From Paracoccaceae bacterium (GTDB lineage: Bacteria > Pseudomonadota > Alphaproteobacteria > Rhodobacterales > Rhodobacteraceae), in NCBI GenBank assembly GCA_026706985.1, contig JAPOXR010000044.1, forward strand, positions 1 to 64,000: 64,000 nucleotides of DNA, read 5' to 3'. How positions within the stretch are numbered: position 1 is the first letter of the stretch; every line of letters starts with the position of its first letter. The notes under the pieces were generated by a model that saw only the letters and a program-made list of their open reading frames with translations, was not told where the DNA came from and made no database searches. Of the stretch, positions 17,110 through 27,120 are shown piece after piece. Both the position numbers and the translations under genes were made by a program.

Positions 17110-20100
17110 ATGGCTGGTGCGAAACGAGACGCAATCCGTTCCCGCATCACTGCGTCAAAGCTGGCCGATGAAGATACGATTCTGGATGAGTTGATCCGGG
17201 ATCAGCCGATTGATCCTCTCATCCGGAAGAATGCGGGGCGGGAAGCGGAACAGCTTATAGATGATATCCGGAAAGATAGGAAAACCGGATTTTTTGATGC
17301 GCTGCTGACCGAATATGACCTTGGCTCCGAGGAAGGGGTAGCGCTGCTGCGGCTCGCCGAAGCGCTGATCAGGGTTCCGGACGCGGCCACTGCGGATGCG
17401 TTGATTGCCGACAAGCTGGTGCCGGTGAATTGGCGGCGGCATCGGGGAAGTTCCGACTCACTCGCCGTCAATCTGGTCACCCTGGCGCTGGAGTTCACAT
17501 CGCTGTGCCTGAAAGGGGGCCGACAGGATCCGGCCTCATTGCCGCGGCGCATGCTGCAGCGCGTCTCCACGCCCATTCTGCGCTTTGCCGTGCGCCGGGC
17601 AACGCGGCTTATGGCCGGGCGCTTCGTGCTCGGTTCGACAATCGATGAGGCGATCGGCAAGTCCGGGGCGGAGGAAAGGGCCGGGTTCGGCTATTCCTAT
17701 GACATGCTGGGCGAGGCGGCACTGACCGGGGCGGACGCCGAGTTTTTTTTCGACGCCTACAAAGAGGCGATCACGGCGCTGCGGCCGAGTTGCCGGGCAG
17801 CGGATTTCCGCGACAATCGCGGGGTCTCAATCAAACTCTCGGCACTGCATCCACGCTACGAACTCACGCAGCGCGACAGGGTGCTTGCGGAACTGACGGA
17901 ACGGGTCTCGGTGCTGGCCCATATGGCGAAGGATGCCAATATGGGTCTGAACATCGATGCCGAGGAAGCCGACCGGCTGGAATTGTCGCTGGCCGTGATC
18001 GAGGCGGTTCTGCGCGACCCGGAGCTGGCGGGATGGGACGGGTTCGGCATTGTTGTGCAGGCTTACGGCAAAGCCGCTCCGCATGTGATCGACTGGTTGT
18101 ATGCGCTTGCCACCGAACTGGATCGGAAGATCATGGTCCGGCTGGTGAAGGGCGCCTATTGGGACAGCGAAATCAAACGTGCGCAGGTGGAGGGGCTGGC
18201 GACATTCCCGGTCTATACGCGGAAATCGGCGACCGATGTGTCATATTTATGCTGCGCCCGAAAGCTGTTCGGCATGACCGACCGCATCTACCCGCAGATT
18301 GCCGGTCACAACGCACATACGGTTGCCGCAGTGCTGCAGCTTGCGGGTGCCGAACGAGGGTTCGAGTTTCAACGCATTCACGGAATGGGTGAGATGCTGC
18401 ACCGGAAAATCATGCGGCAGGGGATCCGCTGCCGGATCTACGCCCCGGTCGGAGAGTATCGGGAATTGCTGCCCTATCTGGCGCGCCGGATGCTGGAGAA
18501 TGGTGCGAACAGTTCATTTGTGAACCAGATTGCGGACCGGTCCCGGGACTCCGCCGGGATCGCCGAGGATCCTTTCGATGCCCTTGAGCGGGCGCGCGAG
18601 CGCAATCTCCGACCGGTCACGGAGCCACCTTTCCTGTTCGGCGGGGAGCGGCGTAATTCAAAGGGGTGGGATGTCCACGATGTCGATACGCTGGCTGAGA
18701 TCGATGCCATCCGGGCACCGTTCCGGGATACGGTGTGGAAGGATGCCGGGGAAGGGGTGCCGGTGTTCAACCCCGCCGATCCGACGGATCGGGTGGGAAT
18801 TGCGATGGCGGCGGATGAAAGCGATGTGGCCGCGGCTCTGGCTGCGGCACGTGACTGGTCCGGCGCATCGCCGGCCGAGCGCGGGCGGATACTGAACCGG
18901 GCGTCGGTTCTTTATGAAGAGCATGCCGGAGAGATTTTCGCAATGCTGTGCCGCGAGGCCGGGAAAACGCCGAAGGATGCGGTGGCGGAGCTGCGTGAGG
19001 CGGTGGATTTTCTGCGCTACTATGCGGGTGAAGCCGGTCGCGTCGCGGACAGGCCGCCGCGCGGCCTGGTCGCCTGCATTTCACCATGGAACTTCCCACT
19101 GGCGATTTTCACCGGACAGGTGGCGGGTGCCCTGGCTGCCGGTAACGGGGTGCTGGCAAAGCCGGCGGCGCAGACCCGGCTGATTGCCGGAATCGCCGTC
19201 CGGCAGCTGCATGCGGCGGGCGTTCCCGAAAATGTGCTGCAATTTCTTCCCGGACCCGGGTCAACCGTCGGCGAGGCTCTGGTATCGGACCCACGCATTT
19301 CCGCTGTGGCGTTTACCGGCTCCACCGAAACCGCGGCGGCGATTGGTCGGAAAATGGCCGAATGTCAGGCTCCGCAATCAAGATTGGTGGCGGAGACCGG
19401 CGGCCTCAACGCCATGATTGTCGACAGCACATCGCTGCCCGAACAGGTCATCCGGGACATTCTGGCCTCGTCCTTCCAATCCGCCGGGCAGCGCTGCTCC
19501 GCCCTGCGCATCCTCTATGTGCAAAGGCAGGTGGAAGAGCAGCTGCTGGAGATGCTGTTCGGTGCCATGGACGAATTGAGGATTGGCAATCCATGGGACG
19601 CGGCGACCGATGTCGGCCCGGTCATTGACGCCGGTGCCATGGACGAAATCGAGGCCTATATCCAGGCGGCGAAGCGGGAGGGGCGGCTACTCAAACAATG
19701 CGCGGTGCCTGAGAGCGGGAATTTTGTCGGCCCGGCGGTTCTGCGCGTTACCGGCATCGGGGACCTGGAAAGTGAAGTGTTTGGCCCGGTGCTGCATGTC
19801 GCTTCCTACGGGCCAGGTGAGCTGGACCGGATCGTGAATGCGATCAATGCCAAAGGCTACGGCCTCACTTTCGGGCTGCATAGCCGCATCGATGCGCGGG
19901 TGAGCTCGCTCACGGCACGGCTGAATGTCGGCAATATGTATGTCAACCGCAATCAGATCGGTGCGGTCGTGGGATCGCAGCCATTCGGGGGCGAAGGCCT
20001 GTCGGGCACCGGGCCGAAGGCCGGCGGCCCGCATTATGTTGAAAGCTTCACAAGCGGCGAACTACCGGGCCATGCTGTCGACGAGGATCATCCGGTGGCG

Positions 20101-20583
20101 GCGGCCGAGGTGCAGCGATTGCTGGACGCGGTACGGCGGGACAAAGTTGCGCCGGTTTCAACCGAGGAGCTTCCCGGCCCGACGGGCGAATCCAACCGGC
20201 TGAGCCGCTGGTCCCGGGGGACGGTATTGTGCCTGGGCCCCGGCGTTGAAGACGCTGCCTTTCAGGCGGCGACGGCAGCGCGCGCCGGTTGCGCCGCCAT
20301 TCAGGTGACGCCGGGCGCAACGGGTGCATTCGCCGCCTCGGGATTTCTCTCCCGCGGTGCCCTGACATCGCTTCGGAACCTCGATGCGGTGGCACTCTGG
20401 AGTGAAACGGGAGATCTGAAACAGGCCCGGCAGGCACTCGCCGCCCGCGACGGCCCGCTGATTCCCCTGTTCACGGAAAGGGAGTTTGGCGGACAATGCT
20501 ATCTGGACCGGCATGTCTGTATCGACACAAGCGCGGCAGGAGGCAATGCCGCCCTGTATAGCGAAGTCGGGCAACTGCGCTGA
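17110..20583 (+). CDS. putA: bifunctional proline dehydrogenase/L-glutamate gamma-semialdehyde dehydrogenase
   Basis: 1157 residues. The N-terminal half is the FAD-dependent proline dehydrogenase barrel (RLVKGAYWDSEIKRAQ, IAGHNAHTVAA, FQRIHGMGE, RRMLENGANSSFV). The second half is the NAD-dependent aldehyde dehydrogenase with GFxG-type segments, ETGG and catalytic Cys796 in SAGQRCSAL. About 150 further residues form the C-terminal domain of long PutAs. No ribbon-helix-helix DNA-binding domain is visible at the N-terminus, so this is a type B rather than a self-regulating PutA. It turns proline into glutamate at the membrane. Proline may come from proline betaine demethylation by the upstream genes (inference). 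Confidence 0.97.
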   Translation: MAGAKRDAIRSRITASKLADEDTILDELIRDQPIDPLIRKNAGREAEQLIDDIRKDRKTGFFDALLTEYDLGSEEGVALLRLAEALIRVPDAATADALIADKLVPVNWRRHRGSSDSLAVNLVTLALEFTSLCLKGGRQDPASLPRRMLQRVSTPILRFAVRRATRLMAGRFVLGSTIDEAIGKSGAEERAGFGYSYDMLGEAALTGADAEFFFDAYKEAITALRPSCRAADFRDNRGVSIKLSALHPRYELTQRDRVLAELTERVSVLAHMAKDANMGLNIDAEEADRLELSLAVIEAVLRDPELAGWDGFGIVVQAYGKAAPHVIDWLYALATELDRKIMVRLVKGAYWDSEIKRAQVEGLATFPVYTRKSATDVSYLCCARKLFGMTDRIYPQIAGHNAHTVAAVLQLAGAERGFEFQRIHGMGEMLHRKIMRQGIRCRIYAPVGEYRELLPYLARRMLENGANSSFVNQIADRSRDSAGIAEDPFDALERARERNLRPVTEPPFLFGGERRNSKGWDVHDVDTLAEIDAIRAPFRDTVWKDAGEGVPVFNPADPTDRVGIAMAADESDVAAALAAARDWSGASPAERGRILNRASVLYEEHAGEIFAMLCREAGKTPKDAVAELREAVDFLRYYAGEAGRVADRPPRGLVACISPWNFPLAIFTGQVAGALAAGNGVLAKPAAQTRLIAGIAVRQLHAAGVPENVLQFLPGPGSTVGEALVSDPRISAVAFTGSTETAAAIGRKMAECQAPQSRLVAETGGLNAMIVDSTSLPEQVIRDILASSFQSAGQRCSALRILYVQRQVEEQLLEMLFGAMDELRIGNPWDAATDVGPVIDAGAMDEIEAYIQAAKREGRLLKQCAVPESGNFVGPAVLRVTGIGDLESEVFGPVLHVASYGPGELDRIVNAINAKGYGLTFGLHSRIDARVSSLTARLNVGNMYVNRNQIGAVVGSQPFGGEGLSGTGPKAGGPHYVESFTSGELPGHAVDEDHPVAAAEVQRLLDAVRRDKVAPVSTEELPGPTGESNRLSRWSRGTVLCLGPGVEDAAFQAATAARAGCAAIQVTPGATGAFAASGFLSRGALTSLRNLDAVALWSETGDLKQARQALAARDGPLIPLFTEREFGGQCYLDRHVCIDTSAAGGNAALYSEVGQLR

Positions 20584-20626
20584 CATTGGGCGGCGAATGC
20601 CGGCCGGATATCGGAGTGAGCGAAAC

Positions 20627-21382
20627 ATGAATGAGGCAAATCCAACTGCCGCCATGCTGGTGATCGGGGACGAAATTCTGTCCGGCCGCACCAGAGACGC
20701 TAATATGCACCATCTGGCCGGGGTGCTGGCGGATCACGGCATTGATCTCATTGAAGCCAGAATCGTTCCCGACAGCACAGACAATATTGTCGCCTCGATC
20801 CGGGCGATGCGGGACCGATGCGATCATCTCTTCACCAGCGGTGGCATCGGGCCGACGCATGACGATATCACCGCCGATGCGGTGGCACAGGCTTTCGATG
20901 TGGGAATCTCGCTGCGCGAGGATGCGCGGGCGATCATCGCCGCACGCTGCAAGGAACACGGCCTCGAATTGAATGCTGCGCGCCTGCGGATGGCCCGGAT
21001 ACCGGACGGGGCCAGCCTGATTGCCAACCCGGTATCGGGCGCACCGGGCTTCAGCATCGGCAATACGCATGTGATGGCGGGAGTGCCGAAGATTTTCCGT
21101 GCCATGTTGGAAGGTCTGCTCACGCGCATTCCCGGCGGCAGGCCGCTTGCGAAGCGGGTAATCGAGGTGTGCTCGCCGGAAGGTGAATTGGCGGCGGAGA
21201 TTAGCAGGATTGCGGAGACATATCCGCAACTGCAGATCGGTTCCTACCCGTTTCGCAATGCAGACCGTTTCGGGGTGAGTATCGTCCTGCGCGGCACCGA
21301 AGCAGCGCATGTGCAATCGGCGGAAGCTGAATTGCGTGAAGTCTTTGCCGATTGCCTGGTGACAGCGGAAGGGGAGGCGTGA
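20627..21382 (+). CDS. CinA N-terminal (molybdopterin-binding MoaB/MogA-like) domain protein
   Basis: 251 residues from the ATG at 20627, with GGAG ten bases upstream; a longer frame begins at 20486 inside putA and is unlikely. The protein is a single MoCF domain with VIGDEILSGRTRDAN near the N-terminus and FTSGGIGPTHDDIT, the motifs of competence/damage-inducible protein A. The C-terminal nicotinamide-nucleotide amidase domain of full CinA is absent. Such stand-alone proteins are widespread and of uncertain role (possible ADP-ribose pyrophosphatase or molybdopterin binding). It follows putA by 43 bp and converges on secA. Confidence 0.9.
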   Translation: MNEANPTAAMLVIGDEILSGRTRDANMHHLAGVLADHGIDLIEARIVPDSTDNIVASIRAMRDRCDHLFTSGGIGPTHDDITADAVAQAFDVGISLREDARAIIAARCKEHGLELNAARLRMARIPDGASLIANPVSGAPGFSIGNTHVMAGVPKIFRAMLEGLLTRIPGGRPLAKRVIEVCSPEGELAAEISRIAETYPQLQIGSYPFRNADRFGVSIVLRGTEAAHVQSAEAELREVFADCLVTAEGEA

Positions 21383-21413
21383 GACACCGCCCGGCGTGCG
21401 GATTTTCCTCTGA

Positions 21414-24098
21414 TCAGACCCTGCGGCCGTGGCAGTGTTTGAATTTTTTGCCGGATCCACACGGGCAGGGGCTGTTGCGTCCGGGCGGTTGCGCCGGTCG
21501 CTTCGGTGCCGGTTTCGGATTCCCCTGATCCGGTGCCGGATCAGGCTTGTGACCGGCACCTGCGGCTGCCTGCCGCCGCGCAATCAACTGCCGCATCATC
21601 TCTTCCTGCTCCTCGGGAGAGAGTGGGCGCAGCCTGCTCATATGGCTCGAAACCTCCGTGCGCAGTGAATTCAGCAGTGATTCAAATAACCCGAAGGCTT
21701 CATTCTTGAATTCATTCAACGGATCCCGCTGCGCATAACCGCGGAAGCCAATCACCGAGCGGAGATGTTCCAATGTGACCAGATGTTCCCGCCATTTGGT
21801 GTCCACAGTGTGCAGCAACACCTGTTTTTCCACCGTCCGCATCGAGTCTTCACCGAATTCAGCGGCTTTCCGGGTCATGACATCATCAGACAGGCTGTAG
21901 AGTCGTTCCCTTGCCACTTCATCATCGACACCTTCCTCATCCGCCCATGCGGCGATGTCGCTCTCAATGCCGAGTTTTGCCAGCGCCTCTTCCTGCAATG
22001 CCCCCATTTCCCATTGCTCGGCGAAACTTTTCGGCGGCATACAGACGGAAACCAGGTCATCGATCAATTCGTGCCGCATATCGCGGACGATTTCCGATAC
22101 ATCGGTCGATTCCATGATTTCGCGCCGCTGCCCGAACACCGCCCTGCGCTGGTCATTCATCACATCATCGAATTTGAGCAGCTGCTTGCGGATTTCGAAA
22201 TTGCGCGATTCGACCTTGGCCTGTGCCTTTTCCAGCGATTTATTGACCCAGGGATGAACAATGGCCTCGCCTTCTTCAAGGCCGAGCTTCTGCAACACCT
22301 TGTCAAGCCGGTCGGACCCGAACACCCGCATGAGGTCATCCTCAAGCGAGAGAAAGAAGCGTGAGGTTCCCGGATCGCCCTGACGGCCGGAACGACCGCG
22401 GAGCTGATTGTCGATGCGTCGTGACTCATGCCGCTCCGTCGCCAGCACGTAGAGGCCGCCCGCATCCAATACCGTGCTGCGCGCATCCGCGATTTCGGCT
22501 TCAATTTCCGCCCGGATCGCAGCCGCATCGCGGCTCTGATCCTCTTCCATGGCGCCGAGAACACGCATTTCGACATTGCCGCCGAGCTGAATATCGGTGC
22601 CGCGCCCGGCCATATTGGTGGCAATCGTGACCGCTCCGGGGCAACCCGCTTCGGCGATAATCATGGCTTCCTGTTCATGATGCCGGGCGTTCAGGACATT
22701 GTGTGGAATGCCCGCTGTTTTCAGCATCGCCGAGAGCGTCTCAGATTTATCAATCGAGGTTGTGCCGACCAGGACCGGCTGGCGCCGCTCATGCGCATCC
22801 TGGATTGATTCCAGAATGGCGGCATATTTTTCCTCGCCCGTACGGTAGACCTGATCATCCTCATCGACCCGTGCGACCGCCTCATTGGTCGGAATCTCGA
22901 CGACACCGAGGCTGTAGATCTCGTGGAATTCCTCCGCTTCAGTCGCCGCCGTGCCGGTCATGCCCGCCAGCTTGTCATAGAGGCGGAAGTAATTCTGGAA
23001 GGTGATTGATGCGAGGGTGACGTTTTCGGGCTGGATATCCACCCCTTCCTTGGCTTCGATCGCCTGATGCAGCCCGTCGCTGAGCCGGCGCCCGGCCATC
23101 ATGCGGCCGGTGAACTCGTCGATCAGGACGATCTGGCCGTCGCGGACAATGTATTCCTTGTCGCGGTGAAAATTCTTATGGGCTCTGAGCGCCTGGGTGA
23201 TGTGGTGAACGATTGTCGTCGATTCAGGGTCATACAAAGTCTGTGTCTCAGGCAGGATTTCCACCTCGCGCAGCCTTTGCTCCATGAAATCATTGCCTTC
23301 ATCGGTGAAGGTGACATTCCTCGTCTTTTCATCAAGCGTGTAATGCTGTTCCTGGATATCCGGGATCACCTTGTCGATACGGTTATAGAGTTCGGAACGG
23401 TCCTGGGCCGGGCCGGAAATGATCAATGGAGTCCGCGCCTCATCGATGAGAATGGAGTCCACCTCATCGACAATGGCGAAATTATGTCCGCGCTGCACCA
23501 TCGCCGCCAGGTCACTGGCCATATTGTCCCGGAGATAATCAAATCCGAGCTCGTTATTGGTCGTATAGGTGACATCCGCCTGGTAGGCGGTGCGCTTGTC
23601 ACCGCCTGCCGATGCCGGCTCGACCACCGCCACGGAAATCCCGAGTGCATTATAGACCGGACGCATCCATTCGGCATCACGGCGTGCCAGATAGTCATTG
23701 ACTGTCACAATATGGACACCCTTGCCGGTGAGCGCATTCAGATAGGCCGGTAAGGTCGCCACCAAAGTCTTGCCTTCTCCGGTCTTCATCTCGGAGATAT
23801 TGCCCCGGTGCAGAAACAGCCCGCCGATCAGCTGCACATCGAATATGCGCAAACCGAGCGCCCGCTTGCCCGCTTCCCGGACATTGGCAAATGCTTCCGG
23901 CAGCAGGGATTCCAGCTCCTCACCACCAACGGCACGGTTCTTGAAACTTTCGGTCTTTTCGATCAGCTCCGCATCGGAAAGCTTTGCGAACTCACTCTCC
24001 AAAGCGTTCACGGAATCAATCAGCGGCCGCACTGTTTTCAGCCGCCGGTCATTCGGCGAGCCGAAAACTTTTCGAGCGAATTGTGACACTCCGAGCAT
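21414..24098 (-). CDS. secA: preprotein translocase subunit SecA
   Basis: 894 residues, full length. Walker A MKTGEGKT is at 104-111, the DEAD-like [17 protein letters not shown] box follows near residue 208, and the helicase motif [11 protein letters not shown] is near 500. The C-terminus ends in the zinc-binding SecB-interaction motif with Cys878, Cys880 and Cys889 ([13 protein letters not shown]). It is the ATPase motor that pushes unfolded preproteins through SecYEG at the inner membrane. It reads alone, converging on the CinA-like gene 31 bp away, and is the clearest core-genome gene of the window. Confidence 0.99.
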   Translation of the reverse strand: MLGVSQFARKVFGSPNDRRLKTVRPLIDSVNALESEFAKLSDAELIEKTESFKNRAVGGEELESLLPEAFANVREAGKRALGLRIFDVQLIGGLFLHRGNISEMKTGEGKTLVATLPAYLNALTGKGVHIVTVNDYLARRDAEWMRPVYNALGISVAVVEPASAGGDKRTAYQADVTYTTNNELGFDYLRDNMASDLAAMVQRGHNFAIVDEVDSILIDEARTPLIISGPAQDRSELYNRIDKVIPDIQEQHYTLDEKTRNVTFTDEGNDFMEQRLREVEILPETQTLYDPESTTIVHHITQALRAHKNFHRDKEYIVRDGQIVLIDEFTGRMMAGRRLSDGLHQAIEAKEGVDIQPENVTLASITFQNYFRLYDKLAGMTGTAATEAEEFHEIYSLGVVEIPTNEAVARVDEDDQVYRTGEEKYAAILESIQDAHERRQPVLVGTTSIDKSETLSAMLKTAGIPHNVLNARHHEQEAMIIAEAGCPGAVTIATNMAGRGTDIQLGGNVEMRVLGAMEEDQSRDAAAIRAEIEAEIADARSTVLDAGGLYVLATERHESRRIDNQLRGRSGRQGDPGTSRFFLSLEDDLMRVFGSDRLDKVLQKLGLEEGEAIVHPWVNKSLEKAQAKVESRNFEIRKQLLKFDDVMNDQRRAVFGQRREIMESTDVSEIVRDMRHELIDDLVSVCMPPKSFAEQWEMGALQEEALAKLGIESDIAAWADEEGVDDEVARERLYSLSDDVMTRKAAEFGEDSMRTVEKQVLLHTVDTKWREHLVTLEHLRSVIGFRGYAQRDPLNEFKNEAFGLFESLLNSLRTEVSSHMSRLRPLSPEEQEEMMRQLIARRQAAAGAGHKPDPAPDQGNPKPAPKRPAQPPGRNSPCPCGSGKKFKHCHGRRV

Positions 24099-24443
24099 CG
24101 GTGAGGCGGATCCCCCGTCGGACAGAAATTTACGCCATGCGCATCTCGACGGGTTGAGCGGTTGCTTACGGCAGTCCCGTCAACTGCCCTTTGCCTGACC
24201 GCCGAATTCGTATGTCCGGCCCGGCGAACCCGAGAGCATGTAGGGTTGCCCGCCGGTTCTGTCAATGTGCCGCTGACTTCCAACCCTGTTTGCCGCAATG
24301 CCGTGATCCGTGGATAACCACCGTTGCCGGATTTCAATCAACCGCCAGGCACTGCGTATGCCTGCTCTCTGAATATGGAAATCTCTTTGAACGCCTCCCG
24401 CGCAATCTGTACGGGAATATGTGGTCTCAGTTTGTATGGCGTT
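24099..24443. other. intergenic region upstream of secA
   Basis: No gene can be supported. The secA promoter should lie in the first 150 bases, but no confident -35/-10 pair is evident. The rest is continuous with the degenerate restriction-gene fragment to its right and may be part of the same scar. Confidence 0.4.
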
Positions 24444-24686
24444 TCAGACAAGTCGTCGTCGAGAATGTCCTGCCTGACCTGCTCGAAGCGGACCACGCCA
24501 GGCCCGCTTCCGCACTGCCTGAAGGCCTGAGAGCTTGCGGACGACATACATGGCGCAGAGCTTGAGTTGGTCGAATCCCGTCCGGTGTCGCTCGGCCACG
24601 GTCAGGATGTGAAAGGTGTTTGGGTAGATAGTCCCGTCAGACTTGACGCTGTCGAAGCGGCCAGGGAACTGAGTCGCGGAAAACAT
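24444..24686 (-). pseudogene. fragment of a type I restriction HsdR-like helicase
   Basis: A short leftward frame contains FHILTVAERHRTGFDQ followed by LKLCAMYVVRKLSGLQAV (24513-24614). This matches the motor-domain segment (F/Y-x-TGFDQP-L-x-x-MYVDKxLxGxxAVQTLSRLNR) of HsdR proteins. The reading departs from the family straight after AV, and no other HsdR motif is present. It differs from the corresponding segment of the intact HsdR in this window (FLTGFDATTINTLWLDK), so it comes from a different restriction system. It is a decayed remnant next to a toxin-antitoxin pair. Confidence 0.55.
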
Positions 24687-24830
24687 GTTCGGGTACGCCT
24701 CAGCGACCGGCCCGCCGTTTCACTTCAAGATCGCCCGAGAATGCGGCAAACGCATTCAGGTCGTCACAGCCTCGGCCCTTGAAGGTGTTTTTCACGCCGA
24801 AGAAATATGTCCGGCAACCGGGAGCCATAT

Positions 24831-24884
24831 CCTCAGTTTTAAATATACTTCATTATTGTTATGAGGTAACGAATAATTCTGAGG
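24831..24884. promoter_or_regulatory. A+T-rich putative operator/promoter of the AbiE-like operon
   Basis: CCTCAG (24831-24836) and CTGAGG (24879-24884) are inverted. Within the span, TTATGAGGTAA and TTCTGAGGATAA form an imperfect direct repeat. The region is far more A+T-rich than its surroundings and ends 22 bases before the AbiEi-like start. AbiEi antitoxins are known to autoregulate through repeats in their own promoter; assigning these repeats that role is inference. Confidence 0.35.
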
Positions 24885-24906
24885 ATAAAATTGCACCAAA
24901 GTTGAC

Positions 24907-25914
24907 ATGCCGGCATGTGACATCTCTCCCCGCTCCGAAGCAGCAGTTGCGGCCGTGCTCCCGCATTCCGTCCGGATCCGGCGACTCAACCAGGATGGCC
25001 ATTCGGTCGATCTCGACGTCAACGGAAAGCCCCTCCGGGTCACGTGGTTAGGTGAGGGAGGACTTCGACACGCACGGGAACTGATCAGTCATCGGAGTGA
25101 TCGCCCGGACGTTGCGGTCGCCCGGCGCATGTCGCTTGCCGCACGCGAGATCCTTTCGGCCGCAGGGATCGGCTGGGTTGACGAAACCGGCGCGGCGGAG
25201 ATCGTGCGCGGATCACTGGTGATCTCCAGGGATGGTCGTGTTCCAAGCCCGCCACGCAGGCCGCCGCATTGGACACCTGCAGTTCTGGCCATCGCTGAAG
25301 CCCTGCTCTGCGGTGAAAGAGGGACCGTCAGCGACATGCAGGAAGTCACGGACTTGTCCGCAGGAAGCGCCACCAATGCTCTGCGCACTCTCACTGATCT
25401 CGGCCTCCTGCACGCGGAAGCACGCCGTGGACCGAATGCAGCCCGTCAAATTGCCGACCAGGATCGGTTGCTGGACGAATATGCAGCCGCGGCTGCAGCC
25501 CGGAAGTCCACGATCTCCATTGCGGTTGGCGTGACCTGGCGTGATCTGGTGGCGGGCCTGACCGGTGCAGGCCGGCAATGGGATCGTGCGGGCATTGCCT
25601 GGGCAGCTACCGGTTCCATCGCCGGATCCGCGCTTGCACCCTATCTGACAACTCTCACCTCCGGCGAGGTCTACATCGAAGGCAAGACGGGCCCTGCCCT
25701 CGAATGGGCGGCTGCGAAAGCCGGATTGCGGTTGATCGAAGGCGGCAGGCTCACTCTTCGACCTTTCCCCACCGTCACGGCCGGGCGGCTGGTCACAATG
25801 TGGAACGGCCTGCGTCTCGTTCCATGGCCCCGCGCCTACGCCGACCTTCGTATTGCGGGCGTACGAGGCGAGGAGGCTGCCGAGCATCTCCGGGAGACAA
25901 TGCTTGGCCGATGA
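24907..25914 (+). CDS. AbiEi-type antitoxin/winged-helix regulator
   Basis: 335 residues. Around residues 60-100 is a nuclease-fold-like segment ending AGIGWVDETGAAEI, followed by a winged helix at about 130-180 (SDMQEVTDLSAGSATNAL). The C-terminal half ends YADLRIAGVRGEEAAEHLRE, typical of AbiEi-like antitoxins of type IV toxin-antitoxin systems. It overlaps the nucleotidyltransferase-like gene by 11 bases. As in AbiE, the antitoxin would repress the operon and counter the toxin without binding it (family knowledge). An A+T-rich leader with repeats precedes the gene. Confidence 0.7.
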   Translation: MPACDISPRSEAAVAAVLPHSVRIRRLNQDGHSVDLDVNGKPLRVTWLGEGGLRHARELISHRSDRPDVAVARRMSLAAREILSAAGIGWVDETGAAEIVRGSLVISRDGRVPSPPRRPPHWTPAVLAIAEALLCGERGTVSDMQEVTDLSAGSATNALRTLTDLGLLHAEARRGPNAARQIADQDRLLDEYAAAAAARKSTISIAVGVTWRDLVAGLTGAGRQWDRAGIAWAATGSIAGSALAPYLTTLTSGEVYIEGKTGPALEWAAAKAGLRLIEGGRLTLRPFPTVTAGRLVTMWNGLRLVPWPRAYADLRIAGVRGEEAAEHLRETMLGR

Positions 25915-26761
25915 GCCACCGCTCCGATCCCGGGCGGCACGTGATGCCGCGGAAAAGGCCCTGATGCGTGTCGTCCACCACTACGGCGGAAGGCCGGAAT
26001 TCGTCCTCCTCGGAGGTTTGGTTCCGGAACTGCTTTGCACCGGGAGCAAGTTCCATCACGCCGGCACGATTGATGTGGATGTACAGGTTGGCCTCGAAAT
26101 CGCCTGCGGAGCAGTAAACGCCGAACGCCTCGAACAAGCGCTCCGCAACGCCGGCTTCGCGCCCGAAGACACCAAGATCTGGCGCTGGGTCGCTGATGGA
26201 ACTGTCGGCACGCCGATCGTCAAGTTCGAGTTGTTGGCCGACTTGCAAGATCAACCGGCGGATGCGACGATTGCGTTTGACGCATGCGATCAACTCGGCA
26301 CCTTGAACCTTCGCGGCACCGGGTTTGCGGCGCACGACTTCGAAGTTTGCGAAATAAGCACTTGGGACGGTGATGCCGCCATCACAGCAGAGGTGAACGT
26401 ATCGGGCCTTGCAGGTTTCCTGCTTGCCAAAATCGCCGCAGCATATTCGCGGCGCAAATCGAAGGACAGGTACGACATTGCATTTGTGCTGCTACACAAC
26501 GATTCCGGGGGTACGGCGGCGGCAGTTGCTTCTGCAAAAGAGCGCTTCGGCGGTGGGATCGCTGCACTCCTAACCGCCCTCAACGACCTTCAAGCCAACT
26601 TCCAGGATGCGGACGCACAGGGATCCCGGGCATACGTCACCCAAATGCGCATGGACCATCCCGAACTCAATCCCGAAATGCTGGCTGCCGACGCTGTCAT
26701 TGCCGTCGAGGAGTTCTGCCAGGGCTTACGGCATGTATCTGATGGATATGTTTCCGACTGA
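25904..26761 (+). CDS. AbiEii-like nucleotidyltransferase toxin candidate
   Basis: 285 residues from a TTG at 25904 that overlaps the antitoxin stop, with GGGAG upstream; a frame start at 25853 lacks a site. FVLLGGLVPELL (33-44) and TIDVDVQV (55-62, Asp57 and Asp59) are the GG...DxD active-site pattern of nucleotidyltransferases related to AbiEii/MenT toxins. RRKSKDRYDIAFVLL later in the protein corresponds to the conserved KxRDxxDIxxLL-type helix. The family kills or arrests the host by modifying tRNA or related targets. The target here is unknown. Confidence 0.65.
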   Translation: MADEPPLRSRAARDAAEKALMRVVHHYGGRPEFVLLGGLVPELLCTGSKFHHAGTIDVDVQVGLEIACGAVNAERLEQALRNAGFAPEDTKIWRWVADGTVGTPIVKFELLADLQDQPADATIAFDACDQLGTLNLRGTGFAAHDFEVCEISTWDGDAAITAEVNVSGLAGFLLAKIAAAYSRRKSKDRYDIAFVLLHNDSGGTAAAVASAKERFGGGIAALLTALNDLQANFQDADAQGSRAYVTQMRMDHPELNPEMLAADAVIAVEEFCQGLRHVSDGYVSD

Positions 26762-26769
26762 GGCAAGCG

Positions 26770-27044
26770 CCTGCACTGCGGATCTACGAATATGGTGGCA
26801 AGCAAACACGCCTCGGCAAACGTCCCCAGCACTGCAAATCTTACCAAGGCCAGTTTTCCGTACGCATGGGCACGATACTGGAAGGCGCGCCCCCGCCTAT
26901 CCGCAAGTGGGCTCCGGCGATCTACCCGCACATGACTTTGCTCAACGGCATAACGGGCATGAAACTGCACCGGGACAGCGGCGTCACTCGGAAGACGGCA
27001 TGCTTCAGCGCATCCGTGAGGCCTTCAAGCGCTGCTACGACTAA
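26770..27044 (+). mobile_element. degenerate IS1595-family transposase remnant
   Basis: A rightward reading from about 26779 gives RIYEYGGKQTRLGKR, then QHCKSYQGQFSVRMGTILE and KWAPAIYPHMTLLNGI, GMKLHRDSGVTRKTA. This matches the zinc-ribbon to N-terminal catalytic part of IS1595 transposases (CRxCxxxFSVRTGTVME...SSxKLHRDLGITQKTAW). Near 27000 the frame shifts: MLQRIREAFKRCYD continues the family sequence in another frame up to the stop at 27044. No start codon, catalytic DDE region or terminal repeats are present. It is a dead fragment between the AbiE-like pair and the dehydratase gene. Confidence 0.7.
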
Positions 27045-27120
27045 GCCCGCACCGGCGGCTGCCTCTGCACTCCGGAGATACGGCTTCATGCGATTTTGAA
27101 GCCATGGCATGTCCGGAAAT

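Noticed and set aside
20471-21583. A 370-codon leftward frame
   Set aside because: It runs antisense across the end of putA, the CinA-like gene and the end of secA, with no domain and no ribosome binding site.
23067-23753. A 228-codon rightward frame, with others at 21765-22364 and 22428-22808
   Set aside because: All are antisense to secA, whose protein is complete and highly conserved.
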